Shown: positions 12,220 to 20,381 of the stretch, in pieces
Numbering within the stretch: the stretch's first letter is position 1
How the letters are laid out: every line of letters starts with the position of its first letter
Origin: 2-12-FULL-41-17 sp964562855
GTDB taxonomy: Bacteria; Patescibacteriota; Microgenomatia; Curtissbacterales; GWA2-41-24
Direction of reading: 5' to 3'
Length of the DNA: 21,957 bases
Assembly (NCBI GenBank): GCA_964562855.1
Contig: CAZLVB010000012.1
Span: forward strand, 1 to 21,957
Notes under the pieces: generated by a model
What the model was told of the DNA's origin: nothing
The model's database searches: none
The model's input: the letters and a program-made list of their open reading frames with translations, nothing else
Program-made: the position numbers and the translations under genes

Positions 12220-15200
12220 TTAGTTTACCCGGCAGCCAAGTTTTGTAAGCAATCTAGTTAATTGTTGAGTTCTTTTAGCTGTAAATGGAACCGCAAATTT
12301 TCTGGCTGCACCGTTTTCACCGCTCAGTATTAAAGTGATGGAGTCTTCACCCGGATTTTCCTTCAGAAGCTGGTAAATTTTCGACAAGAGCACACGGTCG
12401 GCATCTTTGGGCAAGGCCACCTCAAAATTATTACTTTGAGGCAAAGTAAGGGATTCAGAGAGCGACATTATATTTTCTGCGATTAAGATCGGTGTCTGCT
12501 CCCCCGTCTCTAATTTTCCTGAAATTACCACAATTTGATCGGTTGCTATAACACTTCGCGTTTTAGCGTAAACTTTTGGGAAGACTAAAACTTCCAGCGT
12601 GCCTGTTGTATCCTGCAATTTTAAAAAACACATCTCTTCCCTTCTCATTTTGGTTAAAGTTTTTCTAATCGAAGAGATAATTCCACCAATCTTGATATTT
12701 TTATTGTTAAAAATAATCTCGTTAATATCGGCGATTTGAGAGGTGGTAATTTGCATCAGTTGTTTTTCAAATTTAATCAAGGGGTGCTCAGTTAAGTAAA
12801 ATCCCAAAAGCTCCCTTTCCCACGAAAGTATCTCTTCCTTTGGCGCTTCGTTTGAGGAATCTAAGAGCACATTGAAAGATGCTGCAGAATCCTTCCGGAT
12901 CGTCTCTTGCTCAAAAAGGCTTCCTTGGCCGGCGGAGACGGTTTTTGAAAGAGAGGTACCGGCGGTTTTAATTTCATCAATGACCTTAAGCATGGCATTG
13001 CGTTTTCCGAACTCGTCCATTGCCCCAGCTTTAATTAAACTTTCAAGAGTTTTTCTGTTAACGACCCTTAAGTTGACCCGTGAAACAAAGTCATTAAGCG
13101 ATTTAAATTTGCCCTGATTGTCTCTTTCTGTGATGATCGCTTCCATAGCTGCCTTGCCCACGTTTTTGATTGCCGAGAGGCCAAATCTGATACCTCGTTT
13201 CGTGCCGGATTTCTCAACTGTAAAACCCGTCATTGAGAAATTAACATGGGGAGGTAATACCAATATTCCCATGCGAGCGCATTCCGCGACTGCTGCGGCT
13301 ATTTTGTCGGGATCGTCCGATTCCGCTGTCATGACAGCGGTCATAAATTCGACGGGATAGTTAGATTTCATGTAAGCGGTCTGGTAGGCTATGTGTGCGT
13401 AAGAGGCGGCATGTGCTTTATTAAAGCCATAGGCGGCAAATGGTTCAATAAGCCTGAAAAGCTCCTCAGCCTTTTCTTGCCTCATGCCGTTTTTAATACA
13501 ACCCTCAATGAATTTTTCCTTCTGTTTGGACATTTCGGTGGGAATTTTTTTACCCATAGCTTTCCTGAATTTGTCCGCTTCTTCCCAGCTGTAACCTGCA
13601 ATGTTGATGGCAGTTAAAAGCACATCATCCTGATAAACGATAACGCCGTATGACTCTTTCAAATAACTTTCCATTCTGGTATCAAAATACTTTATTCTAT
13701 CTCGATTGCGTTTTCTTTCTATAAATTCAGGTATGGAATTCATCGGTCCCGGACGAAATAGCGAAATCATGGCCATTATGTCGAAGATGTTTGTAGGTTT
13801 TAGTTCCTTTAAATACCGCGTCATACCAGAACCCGAGAGTTGAAACAAACCCATGGTTTCACCTTTTGCCAAAAGTGCATATGCTCCTTTATCGTCAGTG
13901 GTAATTTCGGTAAGATCGATTTTATGATTTGAAACTTGTGCAACGATGTCAACTGCATGACCTAGAATTGAAAGGTTTCTTATCCCCAAAAAATCCATCT
14001 TGACAAGTCCGACCTCTTCTATGTCATACATGTCGTATTGCGTGATAATTTTTTCTTGGGACGTCTCACGCTGTAGGGGGGAATAATCAGTTAGTGACAA
14101 GGGCGCAATTACTACGCCGGCAGCGTGGACAGAAACGTGGCGAACATTGCCTTCTACTTTTTGGGCTAAATCTAAGAGTTCTGTAACTTCGCTATCTTCA
14201 TTATAAAGTGTACCTAGCTCTTTATTAAGTTTTTTGGCCGAGTCCAGGGACATATGAAATCCCTGGGCGCCTATCGGTATCATTTTGGCGACTCTATCCG
14301 CCTTTGAATAAGGCCAGCCAATAACCCTGGCGACATCCCTTACCGCCGCCCTGGCCATCATCGTACCAAAAGTGCCTATTTGAGCAACTTTGTCCTGGCC
14401 GTATTTTTCTCTTACATAAGCAATTACCTCGTCCCTTCGATTGTCCGCAAAATCAACATCTATATCCGGCAGCGTAGGTCTGTAAAGGTTGAGAAATCTC
14501 TCAAAAGGCAATTTAAAATCCAAAGGATTAACGTTGGTGATTCCTAGTGCGTAGGCAACAAGGCTACCTGAGGCCGAACCGCGAGTTGTCGAAATAATTC
14601 CTTTTTCTCTGGACCAGTTTACAAAATCGGCAACAACTAAGAAATAGGTCGAATAGTGTTTTTTGAATATAACTGAGAATTCGTACTTTAACCTTTCTTT
14701 AATTTCATTTGTAATTTTAATCTGCCTTTTTACTAGACCCTGCGTACATAGCTCTTGCAAATATTTATCGGGAGTTTTGGGGAATGGTGTTTTAAAACTT
14801 GGGAAAGAAATTTTATTTAGGGGTATTTCTATATTAATTTTGGCGGCAATTTTCGCCGTATTTTCACAAGCTTCTGGAATATCTTCGAAGAGTTCGACCA
14901 TCTCCCCGGGACTTTTTAGGTAATAGGTAGGAGAATCAATCATTCTTAATCTTTTTGTTTCAGAAAGCACCTTGCCTGTCTGAACACAGACGATTACATC
15001 TTGGGCCCCAGCATCATCCGGATATATGTAGTGGACATCGTTGGTTGCCACCAGGGGAATTTTAAGATCCGCCGACAGTTTCTTTGCTCCTTCGATGACT
15101 TGCTTTTCTTCGCGCGCCATCCTCATTAGTTCTGCGTGTATCTCGGAGTTTTCAGAATGTGCTTGCGCGAACTGTTTGAATAGATGTCTTTGGATCTCAA

Positions 15201-15717
15201 GGTAGAAATTATTTTTTCCAAAAATGCTTTGATAAGCAGTTGCCGTTTCTTTGGCTTTATTTAGATCATTTGCGATTACAGCCTTCGATATTTCGCTTGA
15301 AGAACATCCGGAAAGAGCGATCAGGCCCGATGAGTATTTCTTTAATACCTCCTTATCTAGCCTTGGCCTGTAATAAAAGCCTTCCAAGTGGGAGATTGTA
15401 ACTAGCTTCATCAGGTTCTTATAACCCTCGAAGTTCGTTGCCAGTAAGGTCAAATGGAAGTTTTCGTTATCGACCCCGGATTCCTTGTCGGCTCTCGATC
15501 TCTTGGCGATGTAAACTTCACAGCCAATTATGGGATTAACATCTGCCGCTTTGCATTCTTTGTAAAATTTGACCGCGCCGTAAAGCCCGCCATGATCTGT
15601 TATCGCCAAATGCTTCATACCAAGCTGTTTTGCGCGGTCTACCAGTTTAGGGATTTTGGAGAGACCATCAAGCAGCGAGAACTCACTGTGTACGTGTAAG
15701 TGGACAAAATCAGTCAT
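12220..15717 (-). CDS. dnaE: DNA polymerase III alpha subunit
   Basis: Replicative polymerase of 1165 aa, full length for DnaE. The N-terminal PHP domain keeps its metal residues: H7 and H9 in HLHVHS, D41-H42 in ITDHG, E67 in GCEVY, H88, C138 in SGCSSSE, D227 and H229 in NDVHY. An intact PHP site suggests intrinsic exonuclease (proofreading) activity. Polymerase catalytic aspartates are in PDIDVDF (417-423) and VKMDFLG (D575). FRKAMGKK (718-725) and PFAAYGFNKAHAASYA belong to the fingers. A clamp-binding peptide QGSLF is at 931-935. The OB-fold lies at about 1008-1085. The ATG at 15717 follows gatB by 16 bp, so it is probably expressed with the gat genes. Confidence 0.97.
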   Translation of the reverse strand: MTDFVHLHVHSEFSLLDGLSKIPKLVDRAKQLGMKHLAITDHGGLYGAVKFYKECKAADVNPIIGCEVYIAKRSRADKESGVDNENFHLTLLATNFEGYKNLMKLVTISHLEGFYYRPRLDKEVLKKYSSGLIALSGCSSSEISKAVIANDLNKAKETATAYQSIFGKNNFYLEIQRHLFKQFAQAHSENSEIHAELMRMAREEKQVIEGAKKLSADLKIPLVATNDVHYIYPDDAGAQDVIVCVQTGKVLSETKRLRMIDSPTYYLKSPGEMVELFEDIPEACENTAKIAAKINIEIPLNKISFPSFKTPFPKTPDKYLQELCTQGLVKRQIKITNEIKERLKYEFSVIFKKHYSTYFLVVADFVNWSREKGIISTTRGSASGSLVAYALGITNVNPLDFKLPFERFLNLYRPTLPDIDVDFADNRRDEVIAYVREKYGQDKVAQIGTFGTMMARAAVRDVARVIGWPYSKADRVAKMIPIGAQGFHMSLDSAKKLNKELGTLYNEDSEVTELLDLAQKVEGNVRHVSVHAAGVVIAPLSLTDYSPLQRETSQEKIITQYDMYDIEEVGLVKMDFLGIRNLSILGHAVDIVAQVSNHKIDLTEITTDDKGAYALLAKGETMGLFQLSGSGMTRYLKELKPTNIFDIMAMISLFRPGPMNSIPEFIERKRNRDRIKYFDTRMESYLKESYGVIVYQDDVLLTAINIAGYSWEEADKFRKAMGKKIPTEMSKQKEKFIEGCIKNGMRQEKAEELFRLIEPFAAYGFNKAHAASYAHIAYQTAYMKSNYPVEFMTAVMTAESDDPDKIAAAVAECARMGILVLPPHVNFSMTGFTVEKSGTKRGIRFGLSAIKNVGKAAMEAIITERDNQGKFKSLNDFVSRVNLRVVNRKTLESLIKAGAMDEFGKRNAMLKVIDEIKTAGTSLSKTVSAGQGSLFEQETIRKDSAASFNVLLDSSNEAPKEEILSWERELLGFYLTEHPLIKFEKQLMQITTSQIADINEIIFNNKNIKIGGIISSIRKTLTKMRREEMCFLKLQDTTGTLEVLVFPKVYAKTRSVIATDQIVVISGKLETGEQTPILIAENIMSLSESLTLPQSNNFEVALPKDADRVLLSKIYQLLKENPGEDSITLILSGENGAARKFAVPFTAKRTQQLTRLLTKLGCRVN

Positions 15718-15733
15718 ACTACTCTTTTAAAAT

Positions 15734-17080
15734 TCACCCTTGAGATTTTGAGGCGAGGATATTTTTTATCTTCTCTGTCACTTCTCTTGGGTGAACAGGT
15801 ACTTTTAGCTTTCTCAACGTCTGACCTGTCAAAAACATTATGGCAGTTTCTTTGCCTCTATTAAAGTCTGAAACCGCTCCCGGATTCTCCTTCAGAACTA
15901 AACTTACAGTTGCTGTTAACTCTTCATTACTAATTTTAGCCTTTGCTTTGGACTGGACAAGTGATTTAACTAGTTGTGCCGGCAGCGTGCTATTTACCTG
16001 AACATTTTTATTGATAAGCGTGTTTGCTATCTCTTTCGTGCTTAAACCATGACCAGTCGCAATCTTAACCGTTTCCTCGAAAAACTGGGCAACATTAACA
16101 TCTCTTGTCAAAATTTGGGCATCGTAGGGGGTGAGCTGGTAGGTTTGTGTAAAGCGTGCAAATTTTTGACCGGGGAGTTCTGGTACTTGTGATTTAAGAG
16201 TGGCTATTTCTTGTGCTTTGAATATAAAAGGTGCTAAATCAGGCTCGGGGAAGTATCTGTAGTCATGGGCTAGCTCCTTGCCTCTTTGGCTATAAGTCTC
16301 TTTTTTAGCTTCATTCCATCCCCTGGTTTCCAGATCTGGTATTTTTCCCTTTTCCAGAATTTTTGTCTGTCTTCCTATTTCATACTCTACAGCCGCCCGA
16401 GCGAATTTAAAAGAGTTTATGTTTTTTAACTCTACTTTATAATTGGGCAGTACTTTTGAACCCTTTTGCCTAAGTGAAACATTGGGTTCAATTCTCATAC
16501 TCCCCTTCTCCATATCGGCATCCGAAATTTCCAAATACCTAGCAATTTGCTGGAGCTTCTGGGCATAATCTTTAACCTCGAAGGAGGAGTTCATGTCTGG
16601 CTCTGAAACTATTTCAACTAAGGGTACACCGCTGCGGTTAAAATCTATCAGAGTTACTCTTCTGCCGTCGACAGCGGCATGAGTTAATTTACCGGTATCC
16701 TCCTCAAGGTGTGCTCTTGTAATTCTGATTTTCTTACGGTTTGCGTTTTCGGTTTCTATCTCAAGATATCCGCTTTTTGCAAAAGGCAGATCATATTGTG
16801 AGATCTGAAAGCCTTTGGGCAAATCTGGGTAAAAATAGTTCTTGCGATCAAATTTACTACTCAATTGCGCTTTACAATTAAGTGCCATGCCTAATTTTTG
16901 CACAAATTTTATACTCTCTATGTTTGCTTTCGGTAATGCTCCAGGCAGGCCTAGGCAAATTGGGCAAGTGTGAGTATTTGGTTCTTTGCCAAAGTAGTCT
17001 GCACTGCATGAACAAAACATCTTGCTTTTAGTTGAAAGTTCAATGTGCACTTCAAGTCCGACTACCGGTTCGTAAGTCAT
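15734..17080 (-). CDS. gatB: Aspartyl/glutamyl-tRNA amidotransferase subunit B
   Basis: The tRNA-binding and kinase subunit of GatCAB, which activates mischarged Glu-tRNA(Gln) or Asp-tRNA(Asn) and amidates it with ammonia from GatA. The start EPVVGLEVHIELSTKSKM is diagnostic. The zinc cysteines are in FCSCS and TCPICLGLPG. The helical C-terminal YqeY-like tail ends at EVTEKIKNILASKSQG. The length is 448 aa, slightly below the usual 475. The ATG at 17080 is chosen because it overlaps the gatA stop as ATGA and gives the normal N-terminus. An in-frame ATG at 17104 would add eight residues inside gatA. Confidence 0.96.
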   Translation of the reverse strand: MTYEPVVGLEVHIELSTKSKMFCSCSADYFGKEPNTHTCPICLGLPGALPKANIESIKFVQKLGMALNCKAQLSSKFDRKNYFYPDLPKGFQISQYDLPFAKSGYLEIETENANRKKIRITRAHLEEDTGKLTHAAVDGRRVTLIDFNRSGVPLVEIVSEPDMNSSFEVKDYAQKLQQIARYLEISDADMEKGSMRIEPNVSLRQKGSKVLPNYKVELKNINSFKFARAAVEYEIGRQTKILEKGKIPDLETRGWNEAKKETYSQRGKELAHDYRYFPEPDLAPFIFKAQEIATLKSQVPELPGQKFARFTQTYQLTPYDAQILTRDVNVAQFFEETVKIATGHGLSTKEIANTLINKNVQVNSTLPAQLVKSLVQSKAKAKISNEELTATVSLVLKENPGAVSDFNRGKETAIMFLTGQTLRKLKVPVHPREVTEKIKNILASKSQG

Positions 17081-18483
17081 ATCTTTGGCGTCCTTTTGTA
17101 CCATTCGGTCGTCTGTTCATATGCATAAGCTACCTGATAGAGCAGCTTTTCACAAAAGTGCGGTCCGATGATTTGCATACCGACCGGAAGATTTTCCAGA
17201 AAACCGCAGGGTACATTTAGGCTGGGAACGCCAGCCAGGTTTTGGGTAACCAAAAACACGTCGGACAAATACATTGTTAAGGGATCATTTGTCTTTTCAC
17301 CGATTTTGAAGGGCAAGGTTGGCGAAGAAGGACAAATTAGAACATCAACTTTTTTGAAAGCTTTTAAATAATCGTCGAGGATTAGTCGTCTCACTTTCAT
17401 AGCCTTTAAATAATAGGCGTTATAATAACCGCTTGAAAGAGTATAAGTTCCCAGAATAATTCTTCTTTTAGCCTCTGATCCAAATGCCTCTCTTTTGTCT
17501 CCGAAACGAACACCGTCGTATCTGGCCAAATTGGAAGACACTTCGGAAGGCTGGATAATGTAATAGGTTGCAATCCCGTATTCCGTGTGCGGCAGATCTA
17601 CTTCAATTACTTTTGCTCCAAGTTCTTCCAGTTTTTTGACTGCCTTAAGGCTTAGCTCTTTAATCCTGGCTTCCAGATTTTCGTAATAGTTTTTCGGCAG
17701 CCCTATTTTTAGGCCTTTAACGCCATTTTTTAAACTTTCCAAGAAATCGGGAACTTCTCCGGGTGCGCAAGTAGAATCGAATTCGTCTTCGCCCGCAGTC
17801 ACAGACAAAACTTGTGCATTGTCATAAACAGTTTTGGTCATATGGCCTATTGAATCAAGAGAGGAAGCCATAGAGATAATTCCGTATCTGGAAACCCTTC
17901 CGTAAGTAGGCTTTAGCCCGACCAAATTACAAAAGGCTGCAGGCAGCCTAACAGAAGAGCCCGTATCGGTCCCTGTCGCAACAATACACTGATCAGAAGC
18001 AACTGCAGCCGCAGATCCGGACGAAGAACCTCCGGGCACCCTTTCAAGACTGTAGGGATTTTTTGTAGGACCAAAGTCTGAATTTTCACCGCTGGAGCCA
18101 TGGCCCCAAGCGTCTTGATTTGCCTTTGCAATCGTTATAGCACCCGATTCTTTTAGTCTTCGGACTACCGTTGCATCAAAAACGGGTACGTAATTTTCAA
18201 GCAATTTTGACCCTGCTGTTGTTTTGATACCTTTTGTGGAAAACAGGTCTTTATAAACAACAGGTATTCCTGCCAGAAAATTTAGTTCCTCTCCTCTGGC
18301 AATCCGGTTGTCAACTTTTTCGGCCTGCGACAAAGCTTCTTCGGGGGTAACAGTGATAAGAGAATTTAGAGTTTTATTCAGTTTTTGGGCTCTATCCAGA
18401 TACTCTCTGGCTAGCTCTTTCGCTGATATTTTTTTGCCCACCAAAAGTTCATGAGCCTTGACGATGGTTAAGTCGGAAATCAT
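17077..18483 (-). CDS. gatA: Glutamyl-tRNA(Gln) amidotransferase subunit A
   Basis: The amidase that releases ammonia from glutamine for GatB, 468 aa. The amidase-signature catalytic triad is present: K78 in VVYKDLFS, the cis-serine S153 in PGGSSSGSAAAVAS, and nucleophile S177 in GTDTGSSVRLPA. The common TGGSIRQPA is TGSSVRLPA here, with S for G before the nucleophile and L for Q after it. The segment NQDAWGHGSSGENSDFG (122-138) replaces the usual DEFAMGSSTENSAFG and is typical of CPR GatA as I know it. It is linked to gatC and gatB by ATGA overlaps on both sides. Confidence 0.96.
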   Translation of the reverse strand: MISDLTIVKAHELLVGKKISAKELAREYLDRAQKLNKTLNSLITVTPEEALSQAEKVDNRIARGEELNFLAGIPVVYKDLFSTKGIKTTAGSKLLENYVPVFDATVVRRLKESGAITIAKANQDAWGHGSSGENSDFGPTKNPYSLERVPGGSSSGSAAAVASDQCIVATGTDTGSSVRLPAAFCNLVGLKPTYGRVSRYGIISMASSLDSIGHMTKTVYDNAQVLSVTAGEDEFDSTCAPGEVPDFLESLKNGVKGLKIGLPKNYYENLEARIKELSLKAVKKLEELGAKVIEVDLPHTEYGIATYYIIQPSEVSSNLARYDGVRFGDKREAFGSEAKRRIILGTYTLSSGYYNAYYLKAMKVRRLILDDYLKAFKKVDVLICPSSPTLPFKIGEKTNDPLTMYLSDVFLVTQNLAGVPSLNVPCGFLENLPVGMQIIGPHFCEKLLYQVAYAYEQTTEWYKRTPKI

Positions 18484-18851
18484 TGTTCTTCGAATATTGC
18501 TTCGACTTCAAAAAATCCGTTGTGAGTTTTAGGTGCATTGGCAAGCGCTTCTTGCTGGGTTAGCGATGGTGTCGGTTCGTCACTTCTAGTAACATTAACC
18601 AGTCCGGTAATGTGGCTGATAGATTCTACTTCGTCGGTATTAACCTTATTTAACTTTGAAACGTATTTCAAAATCTCGGGCAGCTGCTTCTCAAAGGTTT
18701 TCCTTTCTTTTGAACTTAGAGGTAAGTTTGCCAGTTTGGCAACATATTCGATATCAATTTTCCCGCCATAGGCGGACCCGCCTCTGGCGGGGACCTTTGA
18801 CTTGCTCGCTTTGAGCGTTTCTTGCGCAAGGTGACTTTTGACTTTTGACAT
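18480..18851 (-). CDS. gatC: GatC subunit with a repeat-derived N-terminal extension
   Basis: The small subunit that clamps GatA to GatB. The normal family sequence begins at about residue 32 (KIDIEYVAKLANLPLSSKER) and ends in the usual DEPTPSLTQQEALANAP region. Total length is 123 aa against about 95. The extra N-terminus has no family counterpart: it is encoded by short direct repeats (GTCAAAA), CTTGCGCAAG, and a 31-bp GC-rich palindrome (18762-18792) that gives ARGGSAYGG. No ATG, GTG or TTG in frame lies between the palindrome and the conserved part, so the extension is probably translated from the ATG at 18851, 2 bp after the htpX stop. An ATT at residue 33 is a remote alternative start. 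Confidence 0.9.
   Translation of the reverse strand: MSKVKSHLAQETLKASKSKVPARGGSAYGGKIDIEYVAKLANLPLSSKERKTFEKQLPEILKYVSKLNKVNTDEVESISHITGLVNVTRSDEPTPSLTQQEALANAPKTHNGFFEVEAIFEEQ
18762..18792. repeat. GC-rich palindromic repeat inside gatC
   Basis: Arms CCCGCCATAGGCG (18762-18774) and CGCCTCTGGCGGG (18779-18791) pair over 13 bp with one mismatch around a 4-nt loop. It is in frame with gatC and encodes a Gly/Ala/Arg-rich peptide. It is of the same style as the palindromes at 3434-3519 but not the same sequence. Confidence 0.8.
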
Positions 18852-18853
18852 AT

Positions 18854-19762
18854 TTATTGTATCGCCCTAAGCACCTTTACCCGCTCATGAATAGGGGGGT
18901 GAGTGTTAAAGAGGCCCGCGAACCAGCCAATCGCGTCCTTGTGATTCTTAAGAGGGTTAACGATGTAAAGATGGGCGGTGGCCTTATTGGCAGCCTCGAG
19001 AGGCTCTTTGTCTTGAGAAATTTTCAAAAGAGCATCGGCCAGGCTATCGGGATTTCTGGTTAAAAGAGCGCCGGAAGCGTCTGCCAAATATTCTCTTTTC
19101 CTGGAAATTGACAGTTGGATCAGCATAGCAATAATAGGTGCCAAAAAAGCCATCACGATGCCGATCAGCATAAAAATCTGATTGCCGCCACGATCATCTC
19201 GGTTTCTTCCTGAGTAAAAAGACATGCGCAAGAAAAAGTCCGCAGCCAAAGCGACTGTTCCTACCAAAATGGAAACTATAGTCATTAATCTTGTGTCATA
19301 ATTGCCCACATGTGAAAGCTCGTGGGCGGTAACTCCTTCGAGTTCAAGCTTTGTGAGTTTGTCTAAAATACCTTTTGTAAAAGCAATTGCCGCATGCCTG
19401 GGATCTCTGCCTGTGGCGAAAGCATTGGGTGCAGCATCGCCTATGATGTAGATTTTGGGCATAGGCATCCCCGAAGCAATGCATAAATTTTCTACCGTTC
19501 TAAAAAGGGTCGGATTATCTTTTTTTTGAATCTGTTTGGCGCCAGAAATTGCCATGACGATTTTATCGCTGTTGTAATAGGAGAAAAAATTCAAAATACC
19601 GGCAATAATTAAGGCAATACCAGAAAATCCCAAAGCAGATGGTCCCTCAAATCCTAAAGCGATGGTAAAAATATAGACAATAAAGGTGATAATGAAGGCA
19701 AAAATAAGCATTATTAGCCATGTTTTAAGCCTGTTTGCGGAAACCTGAGTATAGGCTGTCAT
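18854..19762 (-). CDS. htpX: HtpX-type membrane zinc metalloprotease
   Basis: M48B protease of the inner membrane that degrades misfolded membrane proteins, 302 aa. Two N-terminal membrane helices (about 14-36 and 45-62) precede the catalytic domain. The zinc site is H147-E-L-S-H151, with the third ligand E224 in KREYLADASG. Two further hydrophobic stretches (about 158-178 and 196-218) lie between them. The C-terminal motif NTHPPIHERVKVLRAIQ is typical. It heads the gat-dnaE run. The predicted -10 is TATAAT (19807-19802), about 40 nt upstream, with a palindrome over the transcript start. This would allow stress-dependent control, but the site is not a CIRCE element. Confidence 0.96.
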   Translation of the reverse strand: MTAYTQVSANRLKTWLIMLIFAFIITFIVYIFTIALGFEGPSALGFSGIALIIAGILNFFSYYNSDKIVMAISGAKQIQKKDNPTLFRTVENLCIASGMPMPKIYIIGDAAPNAFATGRDPRHAAIAFTKGILDKLTKLELEGVTAHELSHVGNYDTRLMTIVSILVGTVALAADFFLRMSFYSGRNRDDRGGNQIFMLIGIVMAFLAPIIAMLIQLSISRKREYLADASGALLTRNPDSLADALLKISQDKEPLEAANKATAHLYIVNPLKNHKDAIGWFAGLFNTHPPIHERVKVLRAIQ

Positions 19763-19782
19763 GTTATGAAATTAGAGTTCAT

Positions 19783-19807
19783 AATTGCTCAATATTGAAC
19801 AATTATA
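19783..19807 (-). promoter_or_regulatory. htpX promoter -10 with overlapping 22-bp palindrome
   Basis: TATAAT on the minus strand (19807-19802) is followed by the near-perfect palindrome AATTGCTCAAT/ATTGAACAATT (19783-19804, one mismatched pair). The palindrome covers the expected transcript start, which suggests an operator. The -35 is weak. Confidence 0.45.
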
Positions 19808-19812
19808 GCTTC

Positions 19813-19840
19813 TTTACACTAAATTTAAAAATGATAAAAT
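19813..19840 (+). promoter_or_regulatory. Promoter of the yjbQ-like gene
   Basis: TTTACA (19813-19818), 16-bp spacer, TAAAAT (19835-19840) with extended -10 TGA (19832-19834). Ten nt to the ATG at 19851; no Shine-Dalgarno. It lies next to the divergent htpX promoter. Confidence 0.5.
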
Positions 19841-19850
19841 ACTTATCTGG

Positions 19851-20381
19851 ATGAAAATTTTTCTTAAAGAGTTAAAGTTTCCCTCCACTAAAGATACTTA
19901 TCTAAAGGACATTACAGGCGCAGTTAATAAAGCTATCAAAAGCTCCGGCGTTGTAGATGGATTCGTTTTTGTCAACACCAAACACACCACTATGGGTATA
20001 GTCGTGAACGAGATAGCTGAGCCGAATTTGTTAGAAGACATCCTTCACCATACCCTTCATGCTATTCCGGAGGACAAACGTTCAACGCGAGTATCGAAAG
20101 AGTATAAGCACCCAACCACTGACTACCATCACCGCTGCCAGGATAATCCTTATTGCGATGAAATTGACGAGGATTATAACGCAGCAGCTCATATCAGGGC
20201 ACTGGCTTTTTCTCACCCGAGCGTAGTCGTACCTGTCAGAAACAACAGATTGGAGTTAGGAAAATACCAGCAGATTGCTGTTTTTGAATTTGACGGAAGA
20301 GATGGTTCCGGCAAGAATCCGATTAGAAATAGAACGATTCAAGTTTGGGTTTGCCCCGCGGAAAAAATAATTCCCATTTAG
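19851..20381 (+). CDS. YjbQ / UPF0047 family protein, long variant
   Basis: Member of the secondary thiamine-phosphate synthase (YjbQ) family, whose physiological role is unsettled. Family marks are NTKHTTMGIVVNE (42-54), EPNLLEDI (57-64), AAAHIRAL (111-118), VVVPVRNNRLELGKYQQI (125-142) and FEFDGRDGSG. The length is 176 aa against about 135-140. The extra part lies at roughly residues 76-110 and contains HPTTDYHHRCQDNPYCDEID, a His/Cys/Asp-rich stretch next to the family metal site. The gene is alone on the plus strand. Its TAG stop overlaps the pyrD stop on the other strand by 4 nt. Confidence 0.88.
   Translation: MKIFLKELKFPSTKDTYLKDITGAVNKAIKSSGVVDGFVFVNTKHTTMGIVVNEIAEPNLLEDILHHTLHAIPEDKRSTRVSKEYKHPTTDYHHRCQDNPYCDEIDEDYNAAAHIRALAFSHPSVVVPVRNNRLELGKYQQIAVFEFDGRDGSGKNPIRNRTIQVWVCPAEKIIPI

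Noticed and set aside
12872..14923. Several plus-strand frames of 74-86 aa opposite dnaE
   Set aside because: dnaE is intact with all motifs over this range; the frames are its antisense shadows.
17081..17104. Eight-residue N-terminal extension of GatB
   Set aside because: The ATG at 17080 overlaps the gatA stop as ATGA and gives the standard family N-terminus.
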